The position numbers and the translations under genes are program-made. The notes beneath the pieces were generated by a model, which ran no database searches, had not been told where the DNA came from, and saw only the letters and a program-made list of their open reading frames with translations. DNA of 64,000 nt from JAGPUQ01 sp036961295 (GTDB taxonomy: Bacteria > Pseudomonadota > Gammaproteobacteria > Pseudomonadales > Porticoccaceae), in NCBI GenBank assembly GCA_036961295.1, contig JBALVX010000001.1:1550001-1614000 (forward strand), read 5' to 3'. Numbering within the stretch: position 1 is the first letter of the stretch; every line of letters begins with the position of its first letter. Of this stretch, positions 28,758-38,741 are shown piece by piece.

Positions 28758-29873
28758 TTATTCTTTGTTTGCTTCCCGTTTTGCGTCCGACAAACTTTCA
28801 TCAAGTTTTTCACCCAGCAAAACTTCCAGCTTTTTCAAACGTAGAGCCATATCGTTTAACTGGCCAAAGCGGACGGCATTTTTGCGCCACTTCGGCGTTT
28901 CGGACATCAACAGACCAGATGAATAAGAACCGGGTTCGGTAACCGATTTGGACAGTGTACAGCGCGCCATCGCCTGCACATTATCGCATACCGTAACGTG
29001 GCCGACGGCACCCGCCTGACCGGCAAAAATACAATTCTTGCCCACCGTGGTACTGCCTGCGATGCCAGAGTAAGCTGCCATCGCAGTGTTTTCGCCGAGG
29101 CGTACGTTGTGCGCAATCTGCACGTGGTTATCCAGAATCACACCATTCTCTATAACGGTGTTACCCAAAGCGCCGCGATCAATAGTGGTGCAGGCACCGA
29201 TTTCCACCCGGTCGCCAATTTCGACGCCGCCGAGCTGATGAATTTTCACCCACTGCCCACCATCATTGGCAAAACCAAAACCATCGGCACCAATCACCGA
29301 ACCACTGTGCACATTAACTTGCTTACCGATACTGATGGAGTGATAAATCGATACATTGGCCGCAATATTGGTATCGTCACCCACTGCACTGTCGTCACCG
29401 ATACTGCTGCCGGCACCGATTCGAACCCGCTCACCAATCGTGACGCGGGCACCGATCACTACGTGGGGGCCAACACTGGCACTCGGCGCAACCCGCGCGC
29501 TGGCATCAATTACCGCTGTGCTATGCACACCTGCTGCGGGTCGCGGCGCGGCATCAAACAGAGCCGTAACGCGGGCGTAACAGACATAGGGATTAGCGTG
29601 AATTAAGGCATTGCCATCGAAGTTTTCGGCATCGGCGGGACTTAGGATCAGAGCCGAGGCCTGCGTCGTGGCAAGTTGACTGCGATAGGATTTATTGGCC
29701 AGAAAAGCCAATTCACCGACACCCGCATCCTGCAAGGTATTGAGCCGCAGGATAAGGATTGAGCCATCACCCTGCAGTTCGGTACCCAGCCAGCTGGCGA
29801 TATCTGACAACGGTATACCCCGATCATCAACCTTCGGCCGGATTGCCTGATCGGGAAGCCCCTCGCTTGTCAT
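28758..29873 (-). CDS. lpxD: UDP-3-O-(3-hydroxyacyl)glucosamine N-acyltransferase
   Basis: It adds the second 3-hydroxyacyl chain in lipid A synthesis. The 371-residue protein has the N-terminal uridine-binding domain (SDIASWLGTELQGDG), a long hexapeptide beta helix with the catalytic His in LDNHVQIAHNVRLGEN, and a C-terminal helix (RLKKLEVLLGEKLDES) for acyl-carrier contact. The N-terminal tail of about 17 residues exceeds that of E. coli LpxD. It lies between skp and fabZ, as is usual. Confidence 0.96.
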   Translation of the reverse strand: MTSEGLPDQAIRPKVDDRGIPLSDIASWLGTELQGDGSILILRLNTLQDAGVGELAFLANKSYRSQLATTQASALILSPADAENFDGNALIHANPYVCYARVTALFDAAPRPAAGVHSTAVIDASARVAPSASVGPHVVIGARVTIGERVRIGAGSSIGDDSAVGDDTNIAANVSIYHSISIGKQVNVHSGSVIGADGFGFANDGGQWVKIHQLGGVEIGDRVEIGACTTIDRGALGNTVIENGVILDNHVQIAHNVRLGENTAMAAYSGIAGSTTVGKNCIFAGQAGAVGHVTVCDNVQAMARCTLSKSVTEPGSYSSGLLMSETPKWRKNAVRFGQLNDMALRLKKLEVLLGEKLDESLSDAKREANKE

Positions 29874-29905
29874 AAGTTACTAAGCACTTTCATCGCCGGA
29901 AAAAA

Positions 29906-30436
29906 CTAGCGCGTTTTACTGTTAAGGCGCTCGACCAACTTGTCGGTGATATCCATTTCTGGAGACGCAGAAATAACCGCTTCGCGGGTCAGCAATACCG
30001 TAATGCCACCCTGCTCCACCAGTTCCTTCAACGAAGCCTGCACCGACGGTTGCAGCTCTTCCATAATGCTGCTCTGCAAAGCTTTTACTTCGGCCTGCAA
30101 CTTACGCGCGACCAATTCGTAATCCGCTCGCAAATATTCCATTTTTTTCTGGTATTCCGCACCTTGCTCCTGAGACATAGTCATACGCTTGGCCTCAATC
30201 TGCTTTTGCAGAGCTTGCACATCCGCCGCCACACTGTCGTACTTCACCTGTAACTGAGAGTACTCTGCCGCACCCTGCAATTGCTTTTGGCGCGCTTGCG
30301 CTACGTCGGAACTAAAAATAGCACGACCGATATCGACCACGGCAATTTTATCCGCCGCTAATACTGGCGTCGCCGCCAGGCTACCTGCCAATACACAGGC
30401 CAACACTACACTTAACTTCATTGTTGTACTTCTCAC
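29906..30436 (-). CDS. skp: periplasmic chaperone Skp/OmpH
   Basis: This 176-residue periplasmic chaperone carries outer-membrane proteins to the Bam complex. A signal peptide ends at VLAADK (about residue 28). IAVVDIGRAIFSSDVAQ is the conserved core strand, and a long Lys/Gln/Glu-rich coiled coil follows (about residues 50-125). The start was taken at GTG because AGGAGG lies five bases before it. The ATG five codons later is 20 bases from that site. It lies immediately downstream of bamA, its partner. Confidence 0.93.
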   Translation of the reverse strand: MRSTTMKLSVVLACVLAGSLAATPVLAADKIAVVDIGRAIFSSDVAQARQKQLQGAAEYSQLQVKYDSVAADVQALQKQIEAKRMTMSQEQGAEYQKKMEYLRADYELVARKLQAEVKALQSSIMEELQPSVQASLKELVEQGGITVLLTREAVISASPEMDITDKLVERLNSKTR

Positions 30437-30489
30437 ACTTACCTCCTGGTTGATCGTCGTCGTTGAAAACTGTTATGAAAACGAATTGA

Positions 30490-32814
30490 TTAGAAATTTT
30501 GTCCGAAAGAAAACTGGAAAAACTCGGTCTCGTCATCTACCGAATCATTTAAGCCGGTTCCGAGGCTGACCTGAATGGGGCCGAAGCCGCTAAGCCAGGT
30601 ACCACCAACGCCGACCGAGTAGCGCAATTCGCCTAAATCGGGAGAGAAACAATTGACTTGAAACTCGCCACACTCGGTATCAAAGATATTACCGGCATCG
30701 AAGAATACTGCCGCTTGCATGCTGCGCTTATCCTTAAAAAACGGTACAGGGAACAGCAGCTCAACACTGCTTTCAATTTTGACATTGCCACCAAAGGGAT
30801 CTGCGTCATCAAAACCGTTGAGGACAGGCGTATCTTGTGGGCCTAACGTATTGCGCTTGAAACCCCGCACCGAGCCAAAACCGCCGCCGTAATAATTCTT
30901 AAAAAACGGTAAGCGCGTGGTCGCACCAAAACCATCGCCGTAACCTAATTCGGTTCGCAATTTCAGCGTGAGGCTTTTGCTGACCGGTCGGAAATACTGA
31001 TGAGAGTAGCCGACCTTAAAGTATTCCAGGTCGCTGCCCGGCACTACCAACTCCAAATTAAGGCGCTGCGATTGACCTCGATTGGCCAATAAGCCTCGAT
31101 TCAACGTCGATTTGGCCCAGGTAAAATTAGTGGTGAAAATATTGTATTGATCGTCGTTATCAAATACGAATTGCTGAATCTCCAGCGCGGCGAAGGTACC
31201 CGGGTCAATAGACAAGTTCTCGTAACCAAAGCCAAAACCAATGCGACCAATTTCGGAATAGGGATAACTGAAATTCACCCCCATAGTCACACTGTCGGTG
31301 GTGTAACTCGACAAGTTAAATTCTTCGTAATCGGTTTGGCTAAAAGCGAGCCGGTAGCCGGCACTAATGCCGTCCTTGGTAAAATACGGATCGGTAAAAC
31401 TCAGCGAAGCCGTCTTGCGGTACTCGCTGGTATTGATGCCTAGACCCACGCGGTTACCGGTGCCGAGGAAATTCTTTTCCTCCAGGTTACCGCCCAAAAT
31501 CAAACCGGAGCCCTGGGCAAAACCCAGGCTCGCACCAATGCTGCCCGAGGGTTGTTCTTCCACCGCATAGAACACGTCGACCTGATCATCGGTACCCGGC
31601 ACCTCGCGAGTATCCACCTCGACTCCCTTAAAATGCCCGAGCCGCTCCAAACGCACCTTGGAGCGTTCAATTAACGTGGTCGAAGCCGAAGCCCCTTCCA
31701 TCTGCCGCATTTCCCGGCGCAATACATCGTCAGCTGTTTTGGTGTTGCCACGAAACTCAATGCGCCGCACGTAGGAACGCTTGCCTGGCTCGACAAAAAA
31801 AGTAACTTTGGCAGTGTTGTCGTCTTTGTTAACTTCGGGAAAACCTTCGACCTTGGCAAAGGTATAACCTTCCGCGCCGAGTCGTCTAGTTATCAGGGAG
31901 TTGGTAGAGGTCATCAAAGACTGGGAAAAAGTTAAGCCCTCGCGCATCAGGATAAGCGCACGCACTTCGTCCTCGGGTAGTACCAGCTCTCCCGCCAATT
32001 CCACTTCAGTGACGGTATACACCTTGCCCTCGGTGATATTAACCGTGACATACACCACGTCTTTTTCGGGGCTGATGGAAACCTGGGTGGAATCTACGGC
32101 AAACTGCAGATAACCTCGATTCAGATACCAGGACTCCAGCCGCTCCAGATCGCCCGACAATTTTTCCCGAGAATATTTGTCATCGTTGAATATCCAGGAC
32201 AACAATTTCGTGGTTTGCAGCTCGAACAGGCCGAGCAGTTGCTCGTCGTCGAAATCGTGATTCCCCACCACATTAATGTGTTTAACCGAGGCGACAGCGC
32301 CTTCTGAAATAGTAATATCGATGGCAACCCGGTTGCGCGGCAGCTCGCGAGACACTGCCTCCACCGAGGCACCGTAGCGACCCTGGGACACATACTGACG
32401 ACGCAGTTCCTGGCCCATGCCTTCTAATACGGTTTGACGGTATATCTGACCTTCGGCTAATCCGGCATCGCGCAGCGCTGCCAGTAGGGGTTCGTCCTCA
32501 ATGGACTTATTGCCCTCGAGGTTGATCTCGGCGACAGCCGGGCGCTCTTTAACCATCACTACCAGCACATTGCCTTCGCGACCCATCTGAATGTCGTCGA
32601 AATAACCGGTACCAAATAGCGTTCGCACCGCAGCGCGAAGGCTTTCATCGCCGACAAGATCTCCAGCACTGACCGGCAAAGCGGCAAACACCGTGCCGGC
32701 AGAAACCCTCTGCAGGCCATCGATGCGCACATCTTCGACTTCAAATACTTCGGCGACCACCAGGGCGGGCATTAAACTACAAAGGCACAATAGTGCCGCA
32801 AGCAAGCGTCTCAA
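30490..32814 (-). CDS. bamA: outer membrane protein assembly factor BamA
   Basis: This is the central component of the Bam complex, which inserts beta-barrel proteins into the outer membrane. It has a signal peptide (MRRLLAALLCLCSLMPALVVA), five POTRA domains (about residues 22-420; VEDVRIDGLQRVSAGTVF begins the first) and a 16-strand barrel. RGF of the conserved VRGF motif appears in GSVRGFKRNTLG, and the terminal strand ends in Phe (FSFGQNF). The start codon appears to be TTG, since only this start gives the full signal peptide. rseP precedes and skp follows it. Confidence 0.97.
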   Translation of the reverse strand: MRRLLAALLCLCSLMPALVVAEVFEVEDVRIDGLQRVSAGTVFAALPVSAGDLVGDESLRAAVRTLFGTGYFDDIQMGREGNVLVVMVKERPAVAEINLEGNKSIEDEPLLAALRDAGLAEGQIYRQTVLEGMGQELRRQYVSQGRYGASVEAVSRELPRNRVAIDITISEGAVASVKHINVVGNHDFDDEQLLGLFELQTTKLLSWIFNDDKYSREKLSGDLERLESWYLNRGYLQFAVDSTQVSISPEKDVVYVTVNITEGKVYTVTEVELAGELVLPEDEVRALILMREGLTFSQSLMTSTNSLITRRLGAEGYTFAKVEGFPEVNKDDNTAKVTFFVEPGKRSYVRRIEFRGNTKTADDVLRREMRQMEGASASTTLIERSKVRLERLGHFKGVEVDTREVPGTDDQVDVFYAVEEQPSGSIGASLGFAQGSGLILGGNLEEKNFLGTGNRVGLGINTSEYRKTASLSFTDPYFTKDGISAGYRLAFSQTDYEEFNLSSYTTDSVTMGVNFSYPYSEIGRIGFGFGYENLSIDPGTFAALEIQQFVFDNDDQYNIFTTNFTWAKSTLNRGLLANRGQSQRLNLELVVPGSDLEYFKVGYSHQYFRPVSKSLTLKLRTELGYGDGFGATTRLPFFKNYYGGGFGSVRGFKRNTLGPQDTPVLNGFDDADPFGGNVKIESSVELLFPVPFFKDKRSMQAAVFFDAGNIFDTECGEFQVNCFSPDLGELRYSVGVGGTWLSGFGPIQVSLGTGLNDSVDDETEFFQFSFGQNF

Positions 32815-33036
32815 GGGAAACCGCGATCCTTATTTTGTTAATTACCAAGGCCTGTTAACGCTCTTCGAGCGCCAGCAGGGACCATTTGTTATCACTTCAT
32901 TTTCAGCCGACTACCATCAATCGCCAATCTTCTAACTATACCTTCTTAGCTGCGCCGAGCCATCTCTTTGTTTGGCTTCTTGTTTAACTTATTGCCTGAC
33001 TTCCTGCCTGACGTCAGCGTCTACAATCACCCAGAA

Positions 33037-34362
33037 CTAGAGGCGCAATATGTCATTGTATAGAGCGGCGACCATCAAGCCAATTACCATAAACAAGCCC
33101 AGGCGATAACCCAACTCCTGCACCCGGTCAGACAAAGGGCTGCCTTTAACAGCTTCCACCACATAATACGCGAGATGGCCGCCATCGAGCACCGGTATTG
33201 GCAATAAATTTAACACGCCGAGACTCACACTCAACAAAGCCAGCACCAGAAGATACGGAACCAGACCGTAGCCGGCAGAATCGCCCGCGACTTTAGCAAT
33301 GGTAATCGGGCCACTCAAGTGTTTTACCGAAATATCTCCCATCACCATTTTTTTGACGAAGCCCAAAGTCATCGCCGAGGTATCCCAGGTTTTTCTCAGG
33401 GCGGGCGCTATGGCGCCAACAGGGCCGTATTTTTCCAACTGCCAATTGGAGTAGGCCACACCCAGGCGACCCACCGTTTCGTCATTCTCATTTTGTGCCG
33501 CCTCGGGCGTAACCACAACAGTAATCACCTGATCGCCGCGCTGCACTTCCAGACTCATGGGCACCCCGGCCCGCTCGCCGATATACACAGACCAATCCTG
33601 GATAACGCTACCATCGGCGAGTAACACTAGATCGCCTTCGAGTAGACCAGCCGCCTCAGCCGCCCCACCCTCCATGACCTCTTTAATGAGCGGTCTAAGC
33701 ACGGGCCGTCCCAGTACAATGCCAACTTCCAGAATGGGATCCGGCGCTTTGGAATCGATATCCCATTGATCCAGCGTCGCGTGATGCTCGGATTCTACCG
33801 ACGAATCCGGGTACACCGTCCGAAAGGTAATGGTGCCGCTATCGCCCAAACGGTTTACCAAACGCTCATTTAAGGCCTGCATCGTTGGCGTCGCCCGACC
33901 ATCGACAGCAATAATTTCCTGTCCTGCTTCCAAACCCGCCGCCGCTGCAATGGAACCGGGTTTGACTTCACCTACCACAGCCGCAAGACCCGGCACCCCC
34001 AACATAAACACCACCCAGTAGGTGACGATGGCGAGCAAAAAGTTGGCCAGCGGTCCGGCAACCACCACGGCCATGCGTCGGCTGACCGACTTGCGATTAA
34101 AGGCGCCATCCAGATCAGCTGCCGCGACGTCGCCTTCGCGCTCGTCGACCATTTTGACGTAGCCACCCAAAGGCAGTGCGGCCACGACAAATTCAGTGCC
34201 AAGCTTATCCTTCCAACGCCATAGAGCTGGCCCAAAGCCCACGGAAAAACGCAGCACTTTGATACCGCAACGCCGCGCCACCCAAAAATGACCAAACTCG
34301 TGGAAGGTGATTAGCACCCCCAGCATCAGCAAAAAATAAAGCCCGCTTTGAATTATCGACAC
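33037..34362 (-). CDS. rseP: site-2 protease RseP
   Basis: This inner-membrane zinc protease cleaves the anti-sigma factor RseA and signal-peptide remnants. The 441-residue protein has HEFGH in the first membrane helix (residues 22-26), two PDZ domains in the periplasm (about 115-310), the third-helix motif NLLPIPVLDGGHL with its zinc Asp, and a last helix (LGLFMVIGLMVAALYND). The start is GTG, three bases after the dxr stop. The 220-base gap to bamA holds only degenerate T-rich and CTGAC-like repeats. Confidence 0.97.
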   Translation of the reverse strand: MSIIQSGLYFLLMLGVLITFHEFGHFWVARRCGIKVLRFSVGFGPALWRWKDKLGTEFVVAALPLGGYVKMVDEREGDVAAADLDGAFNRKSVSRRMAVVVAGPLANFLLAIVTYWVVFMLGVPGLAAVVGEVKPGSIAAAAGLEAGQEIIAVDGRATPTMQALNERLVNRLGDSGTITFRTVYPDSSVESEHHATLDQWDIDSKAPDPILEVGIVLGRPVLRPLIKEVMEGGAAEAAGLLEGDLVLLADGSVIQDWSVYIGERAGVPMSLEVQRGDQVITVVVTPEAAQNENDETVGRLGVAYSNWQLEKYGPVGAIAPALRKTWDTSAMTLGFVKKMVMGDISVKHLSGPITIAKVAGDSAGYGLVPYLLVLALLSVSLGVLNLLPIPVLDGGHLAYYVVEAVKGSPLSDRVQELGYRLGLFMVIGLMVAALYNDILRL

Positions 34363-34365
34363 TAC

Positions 34366-35562
34366 TTAAACCTCATCTTGATAGCCCGCAACACTGACTT
34401 GCGCCAGGCGTCGCGCTCTGGAATCTGAATCTTGGACTGCCTCGAGGCAGGCCGGTTCACTGCCCTGCCAATCTGCCATCACCTCGGCCACCACCGCGGC
34501 AATACGGGGGAAGCGAATCTGCTCCGCTAAAAACGCGGCTACGGCCACTTCATTGGCGGCATTTAGCGCGGTCGGCGCATCGCCCATGCTTTCACCGGCC
34601 TGTCGCGCGAGGGTCAAAGCCGGGAAGCGCTCCGTGTCCGGTGGCTCAAACTCAAGAGCCGCCAGCTCCGTTAAATTAAGTCGCGCGACACCGGAAGCTA
34701 TGCGTTCGGGCCAGGCCAGGGCGTGTGCGATGGGGGTGCGCATATCGGGATTACCCAATTGAGCCAGCACCGAGCCATCCACATACTCCACCAGCGAGTG
34801 CACGATGCTCTGGGGATGAATCACAATATCCACATCTGCGGCAGCCACATTAAACAGCCAACACGCTTCGATTAGCTCCAGACCTTTATTCATCATGGTG
34901 GCAGAATCCACCGATATTTTACGCCCCATACTCCAATTGGGATGGGCACAGGCCTGATCCGGACTTACCGTCATTAACTGTTCTATCGGCGTGGTGCGAA
35001 ATGGGCCGCCCGAGGCCGACAGTATTAATTTACTCACTCCAGTACCGGATAAACCAGCGCCGGATACACCCGTAAAGCCCGGCGGCAAACACTGAAAAAT
35101 TGCATTGTGCTCGCTGTCCAGCGGTAGTAGCGTCGCGCCACCCCGTGCAACAGCATCTAAAAACAAGGCTCCCGCCATCACCAGGGCTTCTTTATTGGCG
35201 AGCAATATTTTTTTACCGGCCTCGGCGGCGGCAATGGTAGGCAGTAAGCCCGCCGCACCGACAATGGCCGCGACTACCGTATCCGTATCTGAATGAGAGG
35301 CGACTTCGATCAATCCTTCGACACCACACAACACCCGCGTCTGCGTGGGCACTAAAGCACTCAACTGGCCCGCTGCCTCAGCATTAGGTACCACGGCGAA
35401 CGCGGGCACAAAGCGCTGACATTGCTCCGCTAACACTTCAATGCGGCTATGCCCGGTGAGGGCAAACACCCGAAATTGATCCGGGTGGCGAGCAATCACG
35501 TCGAGGCTACTGACCCCAATGGAGCCGGTGGAACCCAAAATAGTTATCTGTTGCATCGCCAT
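34366..35562 (-). CDS. dxr: 1-deoxy-D-xylulose 5-phosphate reductoisomerase
   Basis: It forms methylerythritol 4-phosphate with NADPH, the committed step of the MEP pathway whose later enzymes IspD and IspF are also in this window. The 398-residue protein starts with the NADPH fold ITILGSTGSIGVSSLDV, then LANKEALVMAG, the substrate and metal motifs LPLDSEHNAIFQCL and WSMGRKISVDSATMMNKGLE, and LEAANEVAVAAFL-like sequence near the end. Normal length; co-directional with rseP. Confidence 0.97.
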   Translation of the reverse strand: MAMQQITILGSTGSIGVSSLDVIARHPDQFRVFALTGHSRIEVLAEQCQRFVPAFAVVPNAEAAGQLSALVPTQTRVLCGVEGLIEVASHSDTDTVVAAIVGAAGLLPTIAAAEAGKKILLANKEALVMAGALFLDAVARGGATLLPLDSEHNAIFQCLPPGFTGVSGAGLSGTGVSKLILSASGGPFRTTPIEQLMTVSPDQACAHPNWSMGRKISVDSATMMNKGLELIEACWLFNVAAADVDIVIHPQSIVHSLVEYVDGSVLAQLGNPDMRTPIAHALAWPERIASGVARLNLTELAALEFEPPDTERFPALTLARQAGESMGDAPTALNAANEVAVAAFLAEQIRFPRIAAVVAEVMADWQGSEPACLEAVQDSDSRARRLAQVSVAGYQDEV

Positions 35563-35582
35563 TAAAATCGCTCGACCTGTCG

Positions 35583-36446
35583 CTAAACGGACAGTGCAAT
35601 CAAATCAAAAACCCAGACCAGTAGCACAAACACCGGCAAGGCCGCGCTTAAGCTATCAACCCGGTCTAGCACCCCGCCGTGCCCCGGCAAAATCGTGCCA
35701 CTATCCTTAATACCGCGATGGCGCTTGACCATACTCTCGTTCAAATCCCCCAGCACTGAGGCCAGGCCTGTTATCAGCACCACCAGCAACCACTGCAACC
35801 AGTCCGCAGTGGGCATCTCTGCAAAGCCACCTGGAGATGTATAAGAAACGCCCCAGGCACAGACTAGCGCCAACAGCGCCACACTACATAAACCGCCCAC
35901 CAGACCCTCTAAGGTCTTACCCGGGCTGACCTTTGCCGCCAGACGCCGACGGCCAAAACGACGACCCGCAAAAAATGCGCCAATGTCGGCACTGGCCACA
36001 ACCAGCACTACAAACAGCACCCATAGTCGGCCCTGCGGTACCTGTATCAAGGCCAGGGTAGCGAAGAGCGCCGGTACCAGTACCAGCGCCCCAATCACCA
36101 ACTCAAGGGCTTGCTTGCCCCAAATCCTGGCACTGGCGGGATAGGTGGTGACACACACCAGGGCCAGTAGCCACCACACACCACCCGCCGCAATAATCCA
36201 GCGCGGTGCCAGCTGCGTATTTAATTGCGAGGCCCACCACAACACCAGTAGTACTGCGGCGATACACAGCACGTAGACAACCCGCGCCACCGATCCGACC
36301 AACCCAGACAACCCAGCCCATTCCCAGGCGCCGATCAACAGCACCAGCGCCAACAACACCATCAACGCTCTGTCTGGCAAAAACCACAGCGCCGACAGCA
36401 AGCCGACTGCGAGCACAACGCCGGTGATTATTCGCTGCTTGAGCAT
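35583..36446 (-). CDS. cdsA: phosphatidate cytidylyltransferase
   Basis: It makes CDP-diacylglycerol, the precursor of all phospholipids, in the inner membrane. The 287-residue protein has about eight membrane helices, SPGKTLEGLVGG, and the signature LPGHGGVLDRVDSL near the C-terminus. Its first 19 bases overlap the uppS 3' end, so the two are translationally coupled. AGGAGAG precedes the ATG. Confidence 0.96.
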   Translation of the reverse strand: MLKQRIITGVVLAVGLLSALWFLPDRALMVLLALVLLIGAWEWAGLSGLVGSVARVVYVLCIAAVLLVLWWASQLNTQLAPRWIIAAGGVWWLLALVCVTTYPASARIWGKQALELVIGALVLVPALFATLALIQVPQGRLWVLFVVLVVASADIGAFFAGRRFGRRRLAAKVSPGKTLEGLVGGLCSVALLALVCAWGVSYTSPGGFAEMPTADWLQWLLVVLITGLASVLGDLNESMVKRHRGIKDSGTILPGHGGVLDRVDSLSAALPVFVLLVWVFDLIALSV

Positions 36447-37198
36447 TCGCTCTCCTGTCGCGACACCTGATCACCCGTCAGGCCAAAGCGTCGCTGGCGC
36501 TGGTAATACTCGTTTACCGCGCGTCCAAACGCCGCTCCATCAAAATCGGGCCAGTAACAATTGGCAAAGTAAAACTCGGTATACGCCGCCTGCCACAGTA
36601 AGAAATTACTAATGCGATGCTCGCCCGCCGTGCGAATGCACAAATCCACCGGCGGCAAATCGGCCAGGCACAGGGATTTTCCAAACAGTTCTTCATTGAT
36701 ATCGGCGGCGTCGAGCTGGCCCTTTTGCACCTGCTCTGCTAGTGCTTTTGCGGCTTCAGCAATATCCCAGCGACCGCCGTAATCCACCGCCAGAGTTAAA
36801 CGCACATCGCCTCCGTCGGTGTCAGCTTCGACCTGATCAATCAGCTTACAAAGGCGCTTACTAAACCGGTCACGAGCACCGATAACCCGCAGGCAAACGC
36901 CCCGAGCAATCAATTCTTTCAATTCTTTTTTTAGATAGGTGGCAAACAGCGACATCAAACCACCGACTTCTTCGGCGGGGCGCTGCCAGTTCTCTCGACT
37001 GAAGGCGAACAGGGTCAGGGCTTCTACTTGATGCTCCCGACAACTATCGAGCACATCGCGCACGCGCTCAACCCCAGCCTTGTGTCCCTCCAGACCCAGC
37101 AAGCCACGCTCTTTCGCCCAGCGGTTATTGCCGTCCATAATAATGGCGACATGCCGCAAGGGATGATCGGGGGTTTGGGGAGCTTCGACTTTAATCAT
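36428..37198 (-). CDS. uppS: undecaprenyl diphosphate synthase (cis-prenyltransferase)
   Basis: It extends farnesyl diphosphate with eight isopentenyl units to undecaprenyl diphosphate, the carrier lipid for peptidoglycan and O-antigen. The 256-residue protein shows HVAIIMDGNNRWAKERGL (catalytic Asp), LTLFAFSRENWQRP, and DLCIRTAGEHRISNFLLWQ near the C-terminus. The last has TAGE where most have TSGE/TGGE. Located between frr and cdsA as usual. Confidence 0.97.
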   Translation of the reverse strand: MIKVEAPQTPDHPLRHVAIIMDGNNRWAKERGLLGLEGHKAGVERVRDVLDSCREHQVEALTLFAFSRENWQRPAEEVGGLMSLFATYLKKELKELIARGVCLRVIGARDRFSKRLCKLIDQVEADTDGGDVRLTLAVDYGGRWDIAEAAKALAEQVQKGQLDAADINEELFGKSLCLADLPPVDLCIRTAGEHRISNFLLWQAAYTEFYFANCYWPDFDGAAFGRAVNEYYQRQRRFGLTGDQVSRQESECSSSE

Positions 37199-37219
37199 AA
37201 TGGTGCCAACGCTGGCGCG

Positions 37220-37777
37220 TCAGATTTCCATCAAATCTTTTTCTTTGGTTCCTAGCATCTCATCGATTTTGGCGATAAAACGGTCGGTGATTTTTTGCAC
37301 CTCACCCTGAGCTTGCCGCTCGTCGTCTTCGCTAATGTCTTTTGCTTTAAGCAAATCTTTCACATCAGAAAGAACGTCGCGACGCACGTTACGAATGGAG
37401 ATACGCGCGTTTTCCGCTTCATTGCGCGCTTGCCGGGTGTAACCTTTGCGGGTTTCCTCAGTGAGCGCGGGCATCGGCACGCGAATCACTTCTCCGGCCG
37501 AAGCCGGGTTAAGACCCAGACCGGAATTCATAATGGCGCGCTCAATATCTTTCACCATGCCTCTTTCCCAGGGACTGATGGACAGTGTGCGGGAGTCGGT
37601 CACCGTAATATTCGCCACCTGACTGAGGGGTGTAGAGTTGCCGTAATAGTCCACCTGAATGGACTCCAATAGGCTGGGGTGAGCTCGCCCAGTGCGAATA
37701 CGAGCAAAGGTAGTCTGCAGCGCATCGAGTGTCTTCTCCATACGCTGCTCGGCATCTTTTTTGAGGTCATTAATCAT
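37220..37777 (-). CDS. frr: ribosome recycling factor
   Basis: With EF-G it splits post-termination ribosomes. The 185-residue protein has the three-helix bundle pattern and the conserved FARIRTGRAHPSLLESIQVDYYG, the PWERGMVKDIERAI segment and RKGYTRQARNEAENARISIRNVRRD. Length is exactly typical. It follows pyrH after a 211-base gap filled with tandem repeats. Confidence 0.98.
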   Translation of the reverse strand: MINDLKKDAEQRMEKTLDALQTTFARIRTGRAHPSLLESIQVDYYGNSTPLSQVANITVTDSRTLSISPWERGMVKDIERAIMNSGLGLNPASAGEVIRVPMPALTEETRKGYTRQARNEAENARISIRNVRRDVLSDVKDLLKAKDISEDDERQAQGEVQKITDRFIAKIDEMLGTKEKDLMEI

Positions 37778-37849
37778 GTACTGTACTCACGTCTATCCTG
37801 TTATCGCCAGGATCTGATAGTTAAATTTTGTCAGCTAAATATTTTTTGC

Positions 37850-37956
37850 TAAACACTTCTCGCTTAAAACACTGCCTGTTTAAAACATTGCCTACTTAAA
37901 ATACTTTCCGCTTAAACCCTTGCCACTTAAACCCTTGCCACTTAAACCCTTGCAAA
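37850..37956. repeat. 15-bp tandem repeat in the pyrH-frr gap
   Basis: At the promoter-proximal end for frr (minus strand) there are three near-perfect copies of CACTTAAACCCTTGC (about 37910-37955). They are preceded by four or five more diverged copies built around GCTTAAAAC/ACTGCCTGTTTAAAAC. They occupy most of the gap between frr and pyrH. Confidence 0.8.
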
Positions 37957-37988
37957 ACCAGCCGGTAAAAATGCTATTGAGAGCGCTC

Positions 37989-38741
37989 TTAGGGATTCTC
38001 GGGTAGAGTTTCTTCGATCATCGTACCCTCGCTGCCGCCCACCGCTATATTAAGCAAGGCTCCCGACTTGGACATGCGAAACACCCGCACGGGCATGGCA
38101 TTGTCCCGGCATAAACAAATAGCCGTGAGATCCATCACCCCGAGTTTTTTGTCCAGCACTTGATCGTAGGTGAGATGTTCAAACAAAGTCGCCGTGGGAT
38201 CCTTCACCGGGTCGGCAGAGTAAACCCCATCGACTTTAGTGGCCTTGAGTACTATCTCGGCATTCACTTCGATGGCACGCAAACAGGCCGCCGAATCCGT
38301 GGTAAAAAAAGGATTGCCGGTGCCCGCCGAAAAAATCACCACTTCCCCACCGGCCAAATAGCCCAGTGCGCGGCGGCGATCGTAGTGCTCCACTACCCCG
38401 CTCATAGGGATGGCAGACATCACTCGAGCTGAAATATTATTGCGGTCGAGGGCGTCGCGCATCGCCAGGCCATTCATTACCGTGGCCAGCATACCCATGT
38501 GATCGCCTGTCACCCGCTCCATACCCGCAGCACTTAGCGCCGCGCCACGAAACAGATTTCCGCCACCGATCACCAGGCCGACCTGTATACCAATACCGAC
38601 CAGCTGACCGATTTCCAGCGCCATGCGATCCAGTACTTTGGGATCAATACCAAAGCCTTCGTCGCCCATCAGCTCTTCGCCGCTGAGCTTTAGGAGGATG
38701 CGTTTGTATCTACGATCCTTGCTGTCACCTTTGTTCGGCAT
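37989..38741 (-). CDS. pyrH: uridylate kinase
   Basis: It phosphorylates UMP to UDP; in bacteria it is a hexamer of the amino-acid-kinase fold, regulated by UTP and GTP. The 250-residue protein shows ILLKLSGEELMGDEGFGID at the start, VGLVIGGGNLFRG, MLATVMNGLAMRDAL, and the nucleotide loop VIFSAGTGNPFFTTDSAA. About ten extra charged residues precede the first strand. Part of the rpsB-tsf-pyrH-frr series. Confidence 0.98.
   Translation of the reverse strand: MPNKGDSKDRRYKRILLKLSGEELMGDEGFGIDPKVLDRMALEIGQLVGIGIQVGLVIGGGNLFRGAALSAAGMERVTGDHMGMLATVMNGLAMRDALDRNNISARVMSAIPMSGVVEHYDRRRALGYLAGGEVVIFSAGTGNPFFTTDSAACLRAIEVNAEIVLKATKVDGVYSADPVKDPTATLFEHLTYDQVLDKKLGVMDLTAICLCRDNAMPVRVFRMSKSGALLNIAVGGSEGTMIEETLPENP

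Noticed and set aside
28998..29606. Long plus-strand frame (202 codons) opposite lpxD
   Set aside because: It is the antisense of a well-supported lpxD and shows His/Thr-rich composition typical of shadows of hexapeptide repeats.
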